In this document: piece by piece, positions 50,100 to 59,999 of the stretch | Position numbering within the stretch: position 1 is the stretch's first letter | How the letters are laid out: each line of letters opens with the position of its first letter | Source: Sinotaia quadrata | Lineage: Eukaryota > Mollusca > Gastropoda > Architaenioglossa > Viviparidae | Assembly (NCBI GenBank): GCA_028829895.1 | Contig: CM054177.1 | Span: 82,504,663-82,568,662, forward strand | Length of the DNA: 64,000 nucleotides | Direction: 5' to 3' | Program-made: the position numbers and the translations under genes | Notes under the pieces: generated by a model | Told to the model about the DNA's origin: nothing | What the model saw: the letters and a program-made list of their open reading frames with translations, nothing else | The model's database searches: none

Positions 50100-53000
50100 T
50101 TGTAAAAAAAATTAATAAATAAAGCTACAACTTGTTAGCAATGAAAGTTTACAATGCAAAATGACATCATGTCTGCAATGAAATCTTACAGTGCAATTAT
50201 TATATCTTGTCTGCAGTGAACATTACAATGCTAAATTACCAAATATCTGCCAAGAAAAGTTACAATGAACAACTAAATCTCTAAAAAGAAAGGTTACAAT
50301 GTAAACAAAGAAAGGTTTAAATGTAATAATGCAACTTGTTTATAAAGAAATGATGCACTAACGTACTTAAGTATAGTTAAATAAGCTTATTGTAAAGTGA
50401 ACTTCAACGGCCATTTAAAAGTTGTTGTCTTTAAAAAATACCAAAATAAGAAATCTATTGGAAAATAGATTTTTTTTTAACTGCGAGAGCTTCAGTATGT
50501 TTGCATTTCGGCTTATTAAATCGAGCTGTTTCCCATCAAAACGATGAAGTGAAACATGATAATAGAACTTTCGCATTTCTAACAGCGATCAATTTCCACT
50601 TATTAATTCGAATTGCTCAAAAGAAAGATGTCTTGCCGTTCGCCGGGCAACAGACCTACTGAATACATTCCTGATGGACTCACTAATATGATACTACTAT
50701 TTCGGGAGAATGCGAATTGCAGTAATAGTTACTGAATAGGCAGAAAATCATTGCTGAAATGGAAACTATGACACTATTTCAGTGACTTTTTCAAACAAAA
50801 CAAAAGTTAAATTTAGTCAGAAAAAAGAGCAATGTCAAATAACTATAAATAAACGCGCGCGCACAAATGTACCATAAAAAAATTAAGTCGATTGCTAACC
50901 TCTCTTTCCTTCTCTCCATTGTCCTTAACGATGCTGATTAACCTCAGAAACAATACATTCATTTATTTTAATTTTTTGTTCATGTATATTTAAATGTAAA
51001 ATACCCATATAATTATTTGAATATTATGTTCTAGATAACAATCGTATATTGCTAACAAACTAAGATCGCAAAGAGATTACGGTCACAATACTCATTATAC
51101 AACTTTAACAATGAACACTTTGTGACTATAATTTATAAACGTGATTATAAACACTCTTACTTCAAAACTTATGCGACATGAAAAATTTGTGTCTAGGAAC
51201 TCACCGAGATTATAAACACGTGTTTCTACTCAGATGAAAGAAGAAACATTTGCATTTACACTCCAAATTGTGTCGTCCTCGTGGGGCCTATTTGTACATC
51301 CTCTGAATGAAATATACATTTTCAATATTATACTGCTGTTAATGCAGTAGGAGACAACTTCGTTAGCTACAGCAGTCAGAAGCGAATTCTTTATCTTTAT
51401 AATGCTTGACATTAACTCCAAAGCACTGTTTAATTCGTAGACCCTAATGATGATGTTCTAGCTCTGGACATGATCGAAACCGCAGCTAATGCACGGCACA
51501 GACACTGAAAAGGGGAAGCTAGTCAATTTACCGTATTATTTTGAGCATTTAAAGGTTACGTCCCCTGTCCATAAAATGGCAACAGTACCCGTGTTTCAAT
51601 ATATCAATGTGACGGATATATTAACCTTTTACTCAATTGACCTAGTTCCCTCGAATGAATCTTAACAATTCTCTAGCTCAAGTTGGTGGAGTTAACATTT
51701 AGTCAGTTGAATGGAACGATAAATCGGCTCTGTTGAGGTAGCGCGACAGTTCTAAATCGAAAATAAGGGGGAGGTGTGTGTGTGTGTGTGTGGGGGGTAT
51801 TAACAGTTGTCCCTGCAAAATTTCAAACGCTCGCAAAACATTCACTCTTTCAGCCATGATCCTGTATCTCTTCCTTCTAGAAATTAAATATCTTCATCGC
51901 TTTTACGACTAATTTCAAAATCAGTAAAAGTTAGAATAGGACATTAAAATTTAAAAAAATAAAATAAAACACTACGATTAGTACAAGGCACACTGTAATA
52001 TTTATTAACTGTCCCTATTTGCCATGCACCTTTCCTTAGCACAAGACACAAAAGCTAATGTATTAGGTGAAGCTTTTGGATGGTTGTGAGATTTGATTTG
52101 GAACGTTTTTCCAGACTGTAGAATGGGAATCCATCAGGTACAGTACAGCTGTCACGTCAGTAAAATATCAAACCTCCTTGCGGGCGGATGTCGAAGTCTT
52201 GCAATGTTTGCAATGAACGTTTATCTGAGGTTAGACTAAATGAATTCTGGAGGGAGTTGTGGCATTCCATGCCATTTTCTGTAGAATGAATTTTGACTTT
52301 GTTAAATGTTTAATTGCTGGATCTGAAGGGTTTATAATGTTTAAGTCCTGGGTGTGTAGGGTTCTGCTCTCAGTTTCATAAACACATCAATATTATTCTT
52401 TAGACTTTAAAGGGAGATAATTCACGTGTTATTCATTTATTGTAATCGTATAAGAATCAGCAGCCACTTTGTTACTATGTTATATAGTAAAATGGGGGCC
52501 TCGTGCATACACCAACATAATTGGTGCACCAAACGTGAGGGTCTGTACACGTTTAAATATAGGGTAGATGTGTTTAACATCTGCTACAGCATACGTTTCC
52601 ACAGGCGCATCTTTCATCAACTGATTTCATCATAATAGGCAGTTACGGTATGCTCAAGTCAGTTTTGCTGGCAGATGGGCAAGATGTTAATTCTCCACCA
52701 CCCCGGGCCGCTTGTAACTTTACACTAGTCCCCAAAACACACCTGGCTGGCCACACCTGTTAGAAAGATGAATGATAGATAATGTAGAATAGAAAATTGA
52801 TAGTTCTAGAAGATAGCTTGAGCCCCCCCCCCCTTCGATACACACAGCCATGATAGTAAGCAAATACAGGTGACAGACTACAACATATAACATGTGAGTC
52901 ATGCTAACGGGAGTGGTCTATTTATGACAGCATGGTTACATATAGCAAATAGTTCAACAGTTACAGTTAGTGTGTATATGTTATTTAAGTTCATAATCAC

Positions 53001-53160
53001 GCTCCTGTGGTGTGTTACGAGAATGTCCGTTTAAGTTCTATGGTACTGTAGTAGTTATTTGGTTCATTTGAATGAGTGAACTATAAATGAGTTCATAAGA
53101 AAGTTTTTGAGTAAATTCTTGAGTACTTTGGTAAAGTTTATCTACAACTTGACTGAAGCT
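50100..53160. other. Three kb with little structure
   Basis: Degenerate array remnants at 50130-50340 (units with TTACAATG). Beyond the weak candidate exon at 51441 and a short GT/G run at 51773 I see no convincing gene. Confidence 0.4.
51441..51508 (+). CDS. Candidate terminal exon, unknown gene
   Basis: After TTAATTCGTAG the frame reads PNDDVLALDMIETAANARHR, ending His then TGA. It looks more protein-like than the surroundings, but it is only 22 codons and the acceptor has a weak pyrimidine tract. No partner exon of matching phase was found. Confidence 0.15.
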
Positions 53161-53164
53161 GTGC

Positions 53165-53460
53165 AGTTGTGACTGTTTAAATACATAGCTTTAGATCACC
53201 TGACATGTGGCTATATTACATTAGGCAATAGGTTACTTGATTTAACTGGCTATGTTACAATAGGTAGAGTTACTAGATTTAACTGGCTATGTTACATTAG
53301 GCAATAAGAATTACTTTATTTAACTGGGTATGCTACATTAGGCAATCAGAGTTTCTTGAGTTAAGTGGCTGTGCTATATTAGGCAATCAGAGTTACTTGA
53401 TTACTACATTAAGCAATAAAAACACTTGATTTATTGCATAAGCAGTCAGAATTACTTGAT
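53165..53460 (+). repeat. Degenerate repeat of about 50 bp
   Basis: Units share GGCTATGTTACATTAGGCAA and TTACTTGATTTA-type blocks. Confidence 0.75.
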
Positions 53461-53476
53461 GTGCTTGGCTACGAAT

Positions 53477-53479
<3 letters not shown>

Positions 53480-53524
<45 letters not shown>

Positions 53525-53550
53525 TTTTGTGTGTGTGTGTGTGTGTACAG
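53480..53550. repeat. (GT)n microsatellite
   Basis: GT run interrupted by TATTTTT. Confidence 0.95.
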
Positions 53551-53750
53551 TTGTTGCTGTTATTGTTGTTGATGTTGTTATTGCTTGTGTTTGTGTATTG
53601 TTGTCATTGTTGTTACGATAAATGGATTTAGTTTGTGATGGGCAAGAAGTCCGATTTGAAAACTTTACAACTTTTTCCTTGTGGACTAAAATCAAATCTA
53701 AAAGTTTACACGTAAAAGCTTCGAACAGATAATTTAGAATTAAAAGATAA

Positions 53751-53771
53751 TGACGTCGAATGATGACGTCA
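53751..53771 (+). promoter_or_regulatory. Paired CRE/ATF-type sites upstream of globin A
   Basis: TGACGTCG (53751-53758) and a perfect TGACGTCA (53764-53771) lie 13 bp apart, about 150 bp upstream of a TATTTAAA motif at about 53898 and about 220 bp upstream of the 5' exon's ATG. Globin B has three ACGT-core sites at the matching place. A CACGTG E-box (also an HIF-type ACGTG core) lies between at about 53867 but is not obvious in B. Confidence 0.5.
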
Positions 53772-53904
53772 TCTTTTTTTTTTAATAGTCCTAGTCCTGA
53801 CGTTCAAAGGTGAGAAAATATGATGGATGCTAAAAATTACTATTCTTATTTGATGCTCAGAGAAGCCACGTGTGGATGGTCAATTTGAGAGCACCGTATT
53901 TAAA

Positions 53905-54022
53905 TGGTGCTGAAAGCAACCGAAAATCTCCACTGTTTGCTGAAGAAACTTGTGGGGACAAAAAACATTGATGGCCCGCTTTACTATGCCATGGGTTATC
54001 GACAAAAACAAGAAAACCACGG
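53905..54022 (+). other. Globin A 5' non-coding exon with upstream ORF
   Basis: This block is clearly homologous to 61712-61840 upstream of globin B, although the flanks have diverged. It ends in a splice donor, CGG|GTAAAT. It contains a Kozak-quality start, GCCATGGG, at 53991. Read across the splice to the acceptor at 56064, this frame stops after about 13 codons, before the globin ATG. The exon therefore looks like a 5' leader with a conserved short upstream ORF that could limit globin translation. The 5' border is a guess from the TATTTAAA motif. Confidence 0.55.
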
Positions 54023-54204
54023 GTAAATTTTGTTTGGTAATGTGTGTCGCCGCTGTACTCTGGGGTGACTTTGTAATAATGAATTATATCAAATATTAGC
54101 AATTAGTTATGATACAAGACATCTACAAGTGCCGATGCAGAGTATGGTTCACTGGTTATATATGTACATCTGCAACTGTTAACACGATTACTAGTACGCC
54201 GCCA

Positions 54205-54236
54205 AATTGGCTCACGGACCCCACTCACTTATAGCT
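54205..54236 (-). mobile_element. Possible degraded hAT terminal region
   Basis: The segment includes GGCTCACGGACCCCA, similar to sub-terminal sequence of hAT elements (CGGACCCC). It sits about 180 bp beyond the stop side of the hAT fragment, where the element's end is expected. No clean inverted repeat or 8-bp target duplication could be paired. Confidence 0.35.
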
Positions 54237-54414
54237 GAGAATCGATCTTAATGAATAGATGTATGACAATTATGAATAGATGAACAGAGAACCAGATGTA
54301 ATCATTAGATTATCACTTCAGACTACGATAACAAACGACAGAAATTACTTCACTAACAAATACGCGAGATTAAAATTATAACAAGAATTTTAATAAATGA
54401 AAAGTTAACAAGAT

Positions 54415-54660
54415 TTAGAAAAATAAGTAACATATTTCATCATAATGCCACATAAAGCAACTTGAATGCTCTCTTTGGGGTTCAATCAGAATTCTGTCAC
54501 TTGAATGCTCTCTTTGGGGTTCAATCAGAATTCTGTAATTTGTTTTCAAGTTCATAAGTGTAGAAAATCCTTGTTCACAAATGTAGGCTATTACAAAAGG
54601 CAGCAACAATTTTGTCACTTCTACATGTGCAATTTTAAAAGCCTTTGCAATTTTTTAAAT
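54415..54660 (-). pseudogene. hAT-family transposase C-terminal fragment (ZBED5/FAM200/SCAND3-like)
   Basis: The minus-strand translation contains LLPFVIAYICEQGFSTLMNL followed by KTNYR, which matches the conserved C-terminal dimerisation segment of hAT transposases of the ZBED5/SCAND3 type (family pattern: pF...Y.CE.gFS.l..iKtk.R). Everything upstream is gone, so it is a relic. A 39-bp stretch is tandemly duplicated inside it (13 residues, RILIEPQREHSSD, repeated), which would disrupt the fold. It lies in the leader intron of globin A on the opposite strand and has no counterpart in the globin B intron. Confidence 0.7.
54450..54538. repeat. 39-bp tandem duplication within the hAT relic
   Basis: Two near-identical units sharing TTGAATGCTCTCTTTGGGGT. 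Confidence 0.9.
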
Positions 54661-54879
54661 AGATGAGATATCTGTCTTGTTCTGGAAATTGGGCCCATTG
54701 TCATTAAGTGCTTTATTTAGCACCATTCTTGTAGTAAAGGTATATAAGAAATGGCCCATTACAATTAATTGCCTTATTCAACGATATAGTTTCGATGTTA
54801 TCCGTCATTGCGTGTTCTCGGTTTTCAGTACTAGTATTTCGATAAATAATTCGGTGAATAATGTACCTAGCTATAAATA

Positions 54880-55450
54880 ATGACTCTTACTTATCCATGT
54901 TGAACTGTTAATTATTATCCGGCATCGCCTAGTGACTCTTATTTATCCATGTCGAACTGTTAATTATTATCCGGCATCGCCCCATGACTATTATTTATCT
55001 TTGCCTACTTGTGAATTATTATCCGGCATCGCCCCGTGACTATTATTTATCTTTGCCTACTTGTGAATTATTATCCGGCATCGCCCCGTGACTACAATTT
55101 ATCTTTGCCTAACTGTTTATTATCAGGCATCCACCACACCCGTGACTATTAATTATCCATGTCAAACTGAAAATTATTATCTGGCATCGCCCTGTGACAA
55201 TAATTTCTCTTCGCCTAACTGTTATTTATTATCAGGCATTACTACCAGCCACCCGTGACTATTATTTATCCATGTCTAACTGTTAATTATTATCCGGCAT
55301 CCCATCCCCGTGACTATTATTTATCCATGTCTAACTGTTAATAATTGTCTGGCATCGCCACATAACTAATATTACTGTTGATTACTACCAGGCATCGCCC
55401 GGTGACTATTATTTATCTTTGCCTAACTGTTGATTATTATCCGGCATCCA
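54880..55450 (+). repeat. About 52-bp minisatellite in globin A leader intron
   Basis: About ten diverged units with TGACTATTATTTATC and ATTATTATCCGGCATCG. Absent from globin B. Confidence 0.85.
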
Positions 55451-56063
55451 CCAGTATTTTTGCATCCTGTGTCTTCAGAAATCAAAACTGGGAAATAACG
55501 TACATAGTTATAAATAAGTACTCTTATTTTCTTCATCATATCTACATCTGAATGAAAACTTCAAGTTAAGCAAATAACATTTGATGACACCAGCAGAGAC
55601 TGTTTCTCGAGTATGATCAGTAACCTTTACTTTAAGAAATGATAGAGTTGTATGCTTGTTTTTGCATATGGTGCTTGAATCATTATTATATATATATATT
55701 AGATCATAAAACCAAAATACACTTATCAAACATAAGTTTAGATTAAATAAATACATTTTTCGTTTAATCCTTGTGAACATTGTTTCGTATGTTTGACTGA
55801 ACATCTAGTTGGGTGTTTGGTGTATTGAGAAATAAGGAAATTATTTAAACAAACCACAAAGACTTCTATGTATAAAACTTAATTCTTGATGTCTTAAAAT
55901 AATATCCACCTGTAAGATATTAAATAAATTTTATTTTTAATATAGAAAAAGAGTGAATTCTACACATTAAATTGCATAAACAATTTTAATGGCAATAAAT
56001 TTCATTTCTCATTTATAGGAGCTTTAGCGTCACTGGCAACACGTTATTTTCATTTTTTTTCAG

Positions 56064-56131
56064 CAGTGAATAAATGACTACCAAGAACAAGCGAGAGATA
56101 AACTCAAACTGATTCTTTTAAATACTAACAA
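56064..56131 (+). other. Globin A second leader segment (5'UTR)
   Basis: Starts after a long T-tract and a NAGNAG double acceptor (TTTTTTTTCAGCAG). The same acceptor with the same following bases (CAGTGAATAAAT) stands before globin B. It contains a second short upstream ORF (ATG at 56074, 12 codons, TGA) that gene B lacks. Confidence 0.55.
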
Positions 56132-56370
56132 ATGGGAAGTATACTTGGGATAAAAATGTCACAGTGCCTCTCCCGCAGAAAGTCTGAAGATCATGGACAC
56201 AGCGAAAATAACATGGATCGGTTCGGCAAAGAGGAGTCATCAACGACTCTCCAGAAACTGAACTACTTGTGTCGACCTAAGATGGCGGACGAACAGGTGC
56301 AGATCGTGATGGACTCGTGGAAAATTATCAAGAAAGATTACGATCATATTGGAGTTCTAATATTTACTCA
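56132..56370 (+). CDS. Globin A, coding exon 1 (N-terminal extension, helices A-B)
   Basis: Encodes residues 1-79 and two bases of codon 80. The protein starts Met-Gly-Ser with Cys12, an N-myristoylation plus palmitoylation layout known from membrane-bound globin X. A charged, low-complexity extension fills residues 13-50. The globin fold starts near Met51: helix A has Trp63 (A12) and helix B has Phe78 at B10, as in neuroglobin. The start ATG has A at -3 and G at +4 and is conserved in globin B. The donor is CA|GTAAGT, phase 2, the classic B12.2 intron. Met51 lies in AAGATGG and could start a shorter cytosolic form from another promoter. The last 54 bp of the exon are the first copy of an 84-bp triplication running into the intron. 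Expected role: reversible haem O2/NO/redox chemistry at the membrane; no function can be proven from sequence. Confidence 0.93.
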
Positions 56371-56545
56371 GTAAGTAAGAAGTCTAAGTTCGCTAGGTCT
56401 GTGGAAAATTATCAAGAAAGATTACGATCATATTGGAGTTATAATATTTACTCAGTAAGTAAGAAGTCTAAGTTCGCTAGGTCTGTGGAAAATTATCAAG
56501 AAAGATTACGATCAGATTGGAGTTATAATATTTACTCACAGGAAT
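56317..56545 (+). repeat. 84-bp triplication of the globin exon 1 end and its splice donor
   Basis: Unit copies start at 56317, 56401 and 56485. The first two carry the donor CAGTAAGT; the third ends ACTCACAG instead. Only the first donor yields an open globin, since reading past it meets TAA at once. Confidence 0.9.
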
Positions 56546-56660
56546 TGCATGAACTTTTCATCTTCTTGATGTTCTCAGTTAATGGTGGATTCCTGTGGGG
56601 CCTTCTTCTTCTCATTGTATTCTGAAGAGGGTGGCGGCCGTTCCGTGTTGTTTTTGTTGA

Positions 56661-56775
56661 GTTTTCCCACGTGCAGATGTATTAATTTATGTTGTCCCAC
56701 GTGCAGATGTATTAATTTATGTTGTCCCACGTGCAGGTGTATTAATTTATGTTGTCCCACATGCAGGTGTAATAG
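56661..56775 (+). repeat. 30-bp minisatellite with CACGTG cores in globin A intron
   Basis: Four units with TCCCACGTGCAG; CACGTG at 56668, 56698 and 56728, changed to CACATG in the fourth. Confidence 0.85.
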
Positions 56776-57007
56776 TTTAGAGGCATTAAATTAAAAATTG
56801 AATGAACAATCTAAATACATCAAATGATTATTTCTGAATGAATAAATGCATTAACATTTGACAATATCGACCAAAGAAATAAAATTAATGAGCAGCTCTG
56901 AAAATTAATAAATTCTTCAGATTGAAACAAAAGAAACAGAAATCCTTTAAAAGAGAAAAGAATGAAAAATGTTTTTGACAATATGCACCTTTCTTTCTTT
57001 TCCACAG

Positions 57008-57227
57008 ACTCTTTCAATCAAACCCAGCCGTTCAGAATGTTTTTGAACCCTTTCGAGGACTGCCACCAATAGAAATGAAGGATAAACTTATTCCTCATGG
57101 ATTCGTCGTCATGGCGACAATCGACGCGGCCGTCAATCGTCTTCGCCAACCTGAAAAATTTGAAAGTTACTTGAAAGATTTTAGTGCAAGGCATGCAGGG
57201 CACACCGACCGTGCTGACTATTTCGAT
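57008..57227 (+). CDS. Globin A, coding exon 2 (helices C-F, haem pocket)
   Basis: Follows a strong acceptor (TTTCTTTCTTTTCCACAG). The first base completes codon 80 (Gln). The exon holds the haem pocket: Phe92 at CD1 in VFEPF, distal His110 (E7) in PHGFVV with Val114 at E11, and proximal His142 (F8) in SARHAGH. The E7-F8 distance is 32 residues, the same as His64-His96 of vertebrate neuroglobin and three more than in myoglobin, which with B10 Phe favours a six-coordinate neuroglobin/globin-X type. All key haem residues are present, so the gene looks functional. The donor GAT|GTATGC is phase 0 (G7.0). A 42-bp minisatellite begins directly behind the donor. Confidence 0.93.
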
Positions 57228-57860
57228 GTATGCTTCTGATGTTAACTTCCACGAAACTCATTTCACCCTTCATACTGCTAGTGTTAACCCTTACAAAACT
57301 CATTTCACTCTTCATACTGCTAGTGTTGACCCTTACAAAACTCATTCCACTCTTCATGCTGCTAGAGTTAACCCTTACAACACTCATTTCACTCTTCATG
57401 CTGCTAGTGTTAACCCTTACAAAACTCATTTCACTCTTCATGCTGCTAGAGTTAACCCTTACAACACTCATTTCACTCTTCATGCTGCTAGTGTTAACCC
57501 TTATAAAACTCATTTCACTCTTCATGCTGCTAGTTTTAACCCTTAAAAAATCTCATTTTCCTCTTCATGCTGCTAGTGTTAACCCTTACAAAACTCATTT
57601 CATTCTTCAAGATGCTAGTGTTAACCCTTACAAAACTCATTTCACTCTTCAAGATGCTAGTGTTAACCCTTACAAAACTCATTCTACTCTTCAAGATGCT
57701 AGTGTTAATTCTCACAAAACTCATTGATCTCTTCGAGCTGCTAGTGTTTACTCTTACAAAACTCAGTTAACCCTAATGTTGCTAGCATCAACTCACGAAA
57801 GTTTTAAACTCTTTTTGCTGGTAGTGTTAACTCTTACAAAACATTTACCTCTCTATGCTG
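57228..57860 (+). repeat. 42-bp minisatellite directly behind globin A exon 2 donor
   Basis: About 14 units with GTGTTAACCCTTACAAAACT; the first unit is degenerate and begins at the splice donor. Confidence 0.9.
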
Positions 57861-58559
57861 CTAGCGACCTCTCTTCTTTCAGGTTATCTTGCCCCTCAAA
57901 ACAAAATTGTGTGAGTGACCTTACCAAAGAATGAAAAGCAGCTGTAATTTTAAATGGACTTTGAAAAAAGTAAAGGATTACAAATGCCAAACATACTAAT
58001 GAATTTAAAATTATCATTTTTCAAATATTTAATCTGACTAATTTTATGGATTCAGTCGTGAACAGTAAGCACGCTCTTGTCTGAAAAATATAAACAACTC
58101 AGAAGCAGATGAACTATAGTCAACAAAGTAATTTTCTACCCTTAGACAAAATATCTACATTAAACTGCCAAGCAAACACGTAAATATTTCATGAACGTAT
58201 ACTGTACACCAATGAGCCAAATGAACATTCTTAGCTAGTTACAGAATTACATCCAAAAGATATACTTATGTCAGCCATACATCCTCCGACTAAGGGCTCC
58301 TAATAGCGTTAGCAAGTTGACTTGTCTGCTCAAAAGAACTTGCTCTTTATTGCAGAGTTTACATAATAATGTATACTTTTCTACACTTGGTGAATTCTTG
58401 AAAGAGCTTCCATTGGGTCATTTCGTGATTGTCGCTATTTCTATTATTAGCAGCCCAAACTTTTACTTAACTTTATCCTGTACTTCTATATACTGGTAGA
58501 CTGCACATGATCCAATAATGCAACTGCCATTTTCTACCCACCATATTACTGAAAGTTAT

Positions 58560-58745
58560 CATGTATTTACAATGCACAGATAGATTTCATATGTACTTAT
58601 ATTACTTAGATAGATTTCACCTGCATTATCATGTATTTACATTACTCAGATAGATTTCACCTGCATTATCATGTATTTACATTACTCAAATAGATTTCAC
58701 ATATGCTATCATGTACTTACATTACACACAGATTTCACATGTGTT
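58560..58745 (+). repeat. 41-bp minisatellite in globin A intron
   Basis: Four to five units containing CATGTATTTACATTACTCAG. Confidence 0.8.
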
Positions 58746-58839
58746 ATGCGTGCATTTGTAATGCTCACCCACTTCATAATACACATTCCCTTCATAATAC
58801 AATACTTACTTCATAATAACTACCCACACATCATAATGA

Positions 58840-58970
58840 ACACGCACATCAACAACAGTTTACTCACACATCATATTACCCACTCATTAATAACAATAGT
58901 GTTTACTCGCACATCATATTACCCACTCATTAATAACAATAGTGTTTACTCGCATATCATAATATATATA
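58840..58970 (+). repeat. About 46-bp repeat, three units, globin A intron
   Basis: Units share CATCATATTACCCACTCATT. Confidence 0.75.
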
Positions 58971-59289
58971 TGTCCACAAACGTGAACCAGCAGTTTTTAT
59001 TCACATATAGTAAAGTAATACAACATCAATATATTATATGATAAGGCAACTTCCTTTGCACACTAAACAGCCATTTAAGCTGGCTGTTGACTAGTATTTC
59101 TGTCTGAATTCAGATCAAGTCTTATATCTCTGCGCAGCCCTCACAGAGAATCAGAAATACAGCTTTTGGAATGACCGTAATGGATGAAACGCTAACACGA
59201 TTGATAATGTCAGCGATGACAGGAACGATCTGAAACATAAATTTATATCAGCAGAGATCTTTAGAGACGATTATGTACTAATCGTCTTT

Positions 59290-59392
59290 ATCTGAAATAT
59301 AAAATATATTACAATTAAAATTTATCTAAAACTTTATAGAACGAAATATAAAATATATTACAATTAAAATTTATCTAAAACTTTATAGAACT
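59290..59392 (+). repeat. 49-bp direct duplication, globin A intron
   Basis: Two units sharing AAATATATTACAATTAAAAT. Confidence 0.8.
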
Positions 59393-59528
59393 AAAATATT
59401 TCCAAATTTGTATACAGATAGTACTGACCAAAAAAAAAGTAAAAATATAAAAGTTATCAAAAAGAAAATGAGTGGTGATATAACACTGAGATAACATATG
59501 CTTTCACTATTCCTTATTTCCCCAACAG

Positions 59529-59690
59529 CTCTTTCCGCCCGAATTCCTATCGGCCGCCAAGACTTGCATAAAAGACGACTGGACACCGGGGATAGAGAGT
59601 GCCTGGACGCGTTTCTTACAAATAATTTTATACTACATGAAGGACGCCATTGAGAAGGAGATGATTCCAACAAATGAAATCAGTTTTTAA
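59529..59690 (+). CDS. Globin A, coding exon 3 (helices G-H, C terminus)
   Basis: The acceptor is TTATTTCCCCAACAG and the exon opens in phase 0. It encodes residues 154-206, helices G and H, with the usual globin pattern of Trp between G and H (DDWTPGIESAW), then a hydrophobic H helix and a short charged tail ending in Phe before TAA. Cys166 sits in helix G. The sequence reads cleanly in frame with exon 2. No tail extension or truncation is seen; 206 residues fits globins that carry an N-terminal extension of about 50 residues. Confidence 0.93.
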   Translation, partial: LFPPEFLSAAKTCIKDDWTPGIESAWTRFLQIILYYMKDAIEKEMIPTNEISF

Positions 59691-59999
59691 TATTATTTCT
59701 TCAATGCACAAGTTTTCATAATATTATTCTTTTTGCACAAAGGTATAAATTAATTTGTAAATTAATCAACAATGCGTGCTTGTCTTTTTCTCTTCTCGTA
59801 TCGTCCAAACAATGTTTTCATGGACTGGATATTTTTATTTTTATCACATTTTCTGCCTTTGTACTATTTTGTTTTCAGATAAATATTTTTCATTGAAACT
59901 ATAATATTTATAAAATTTAGTTTTGAATTAATGTTTAAAACATAAAATGTTTGACCTAAGTACAATGAAACCTTGATCTCACGACTATTTGCCTTAGGA

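Larger units (their letters stand above)
53745..59690 (+). other. Globin gene A, whole gene span
   Basis: Complete gene assembled from sequence: CRE-type promoter (53751-53771), 5' non-coding exon (about 53.9 kb to 54022), intron of about 2.04 kb, exon with leader and first coding part (56064-56370), intron 637 bp, second coding exon (57008-57227), intron 2.3 kb, last coding exon (59529-59690). The coding lengths 239+220+162 give 206 codons plus stop with no frame break. Introns inside the coding region fall at the two ancestral globin positions, B12.2 (phase 2) and G7.0 (phase 0). The non-coding first exon is inferred from its conservation with globin gene B and a GT donor; transcript evidence would be needed to fix the start site. 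No exact AATAAA was seen in the 300 bp after the stop. Confidence 0.85.

Noticed and set aside
50628..50735. Frame starting MSCRSPGNRP
   Set aside because: About 36 codons with no splice support; probably chance.
53857..54102. 81-codon minus-strand frame over the globin A 5' exon
   Set aside because: The matching globin B region does not conserve the protein, only the nucleotide blocks of the plus-strand exon.
57184..57770. Several long frames of 14-residue repeats on both strands
   Set aside because: 42-bp minisatellite in the globin intron; it starts behind the exon 2 donor and is not coding.
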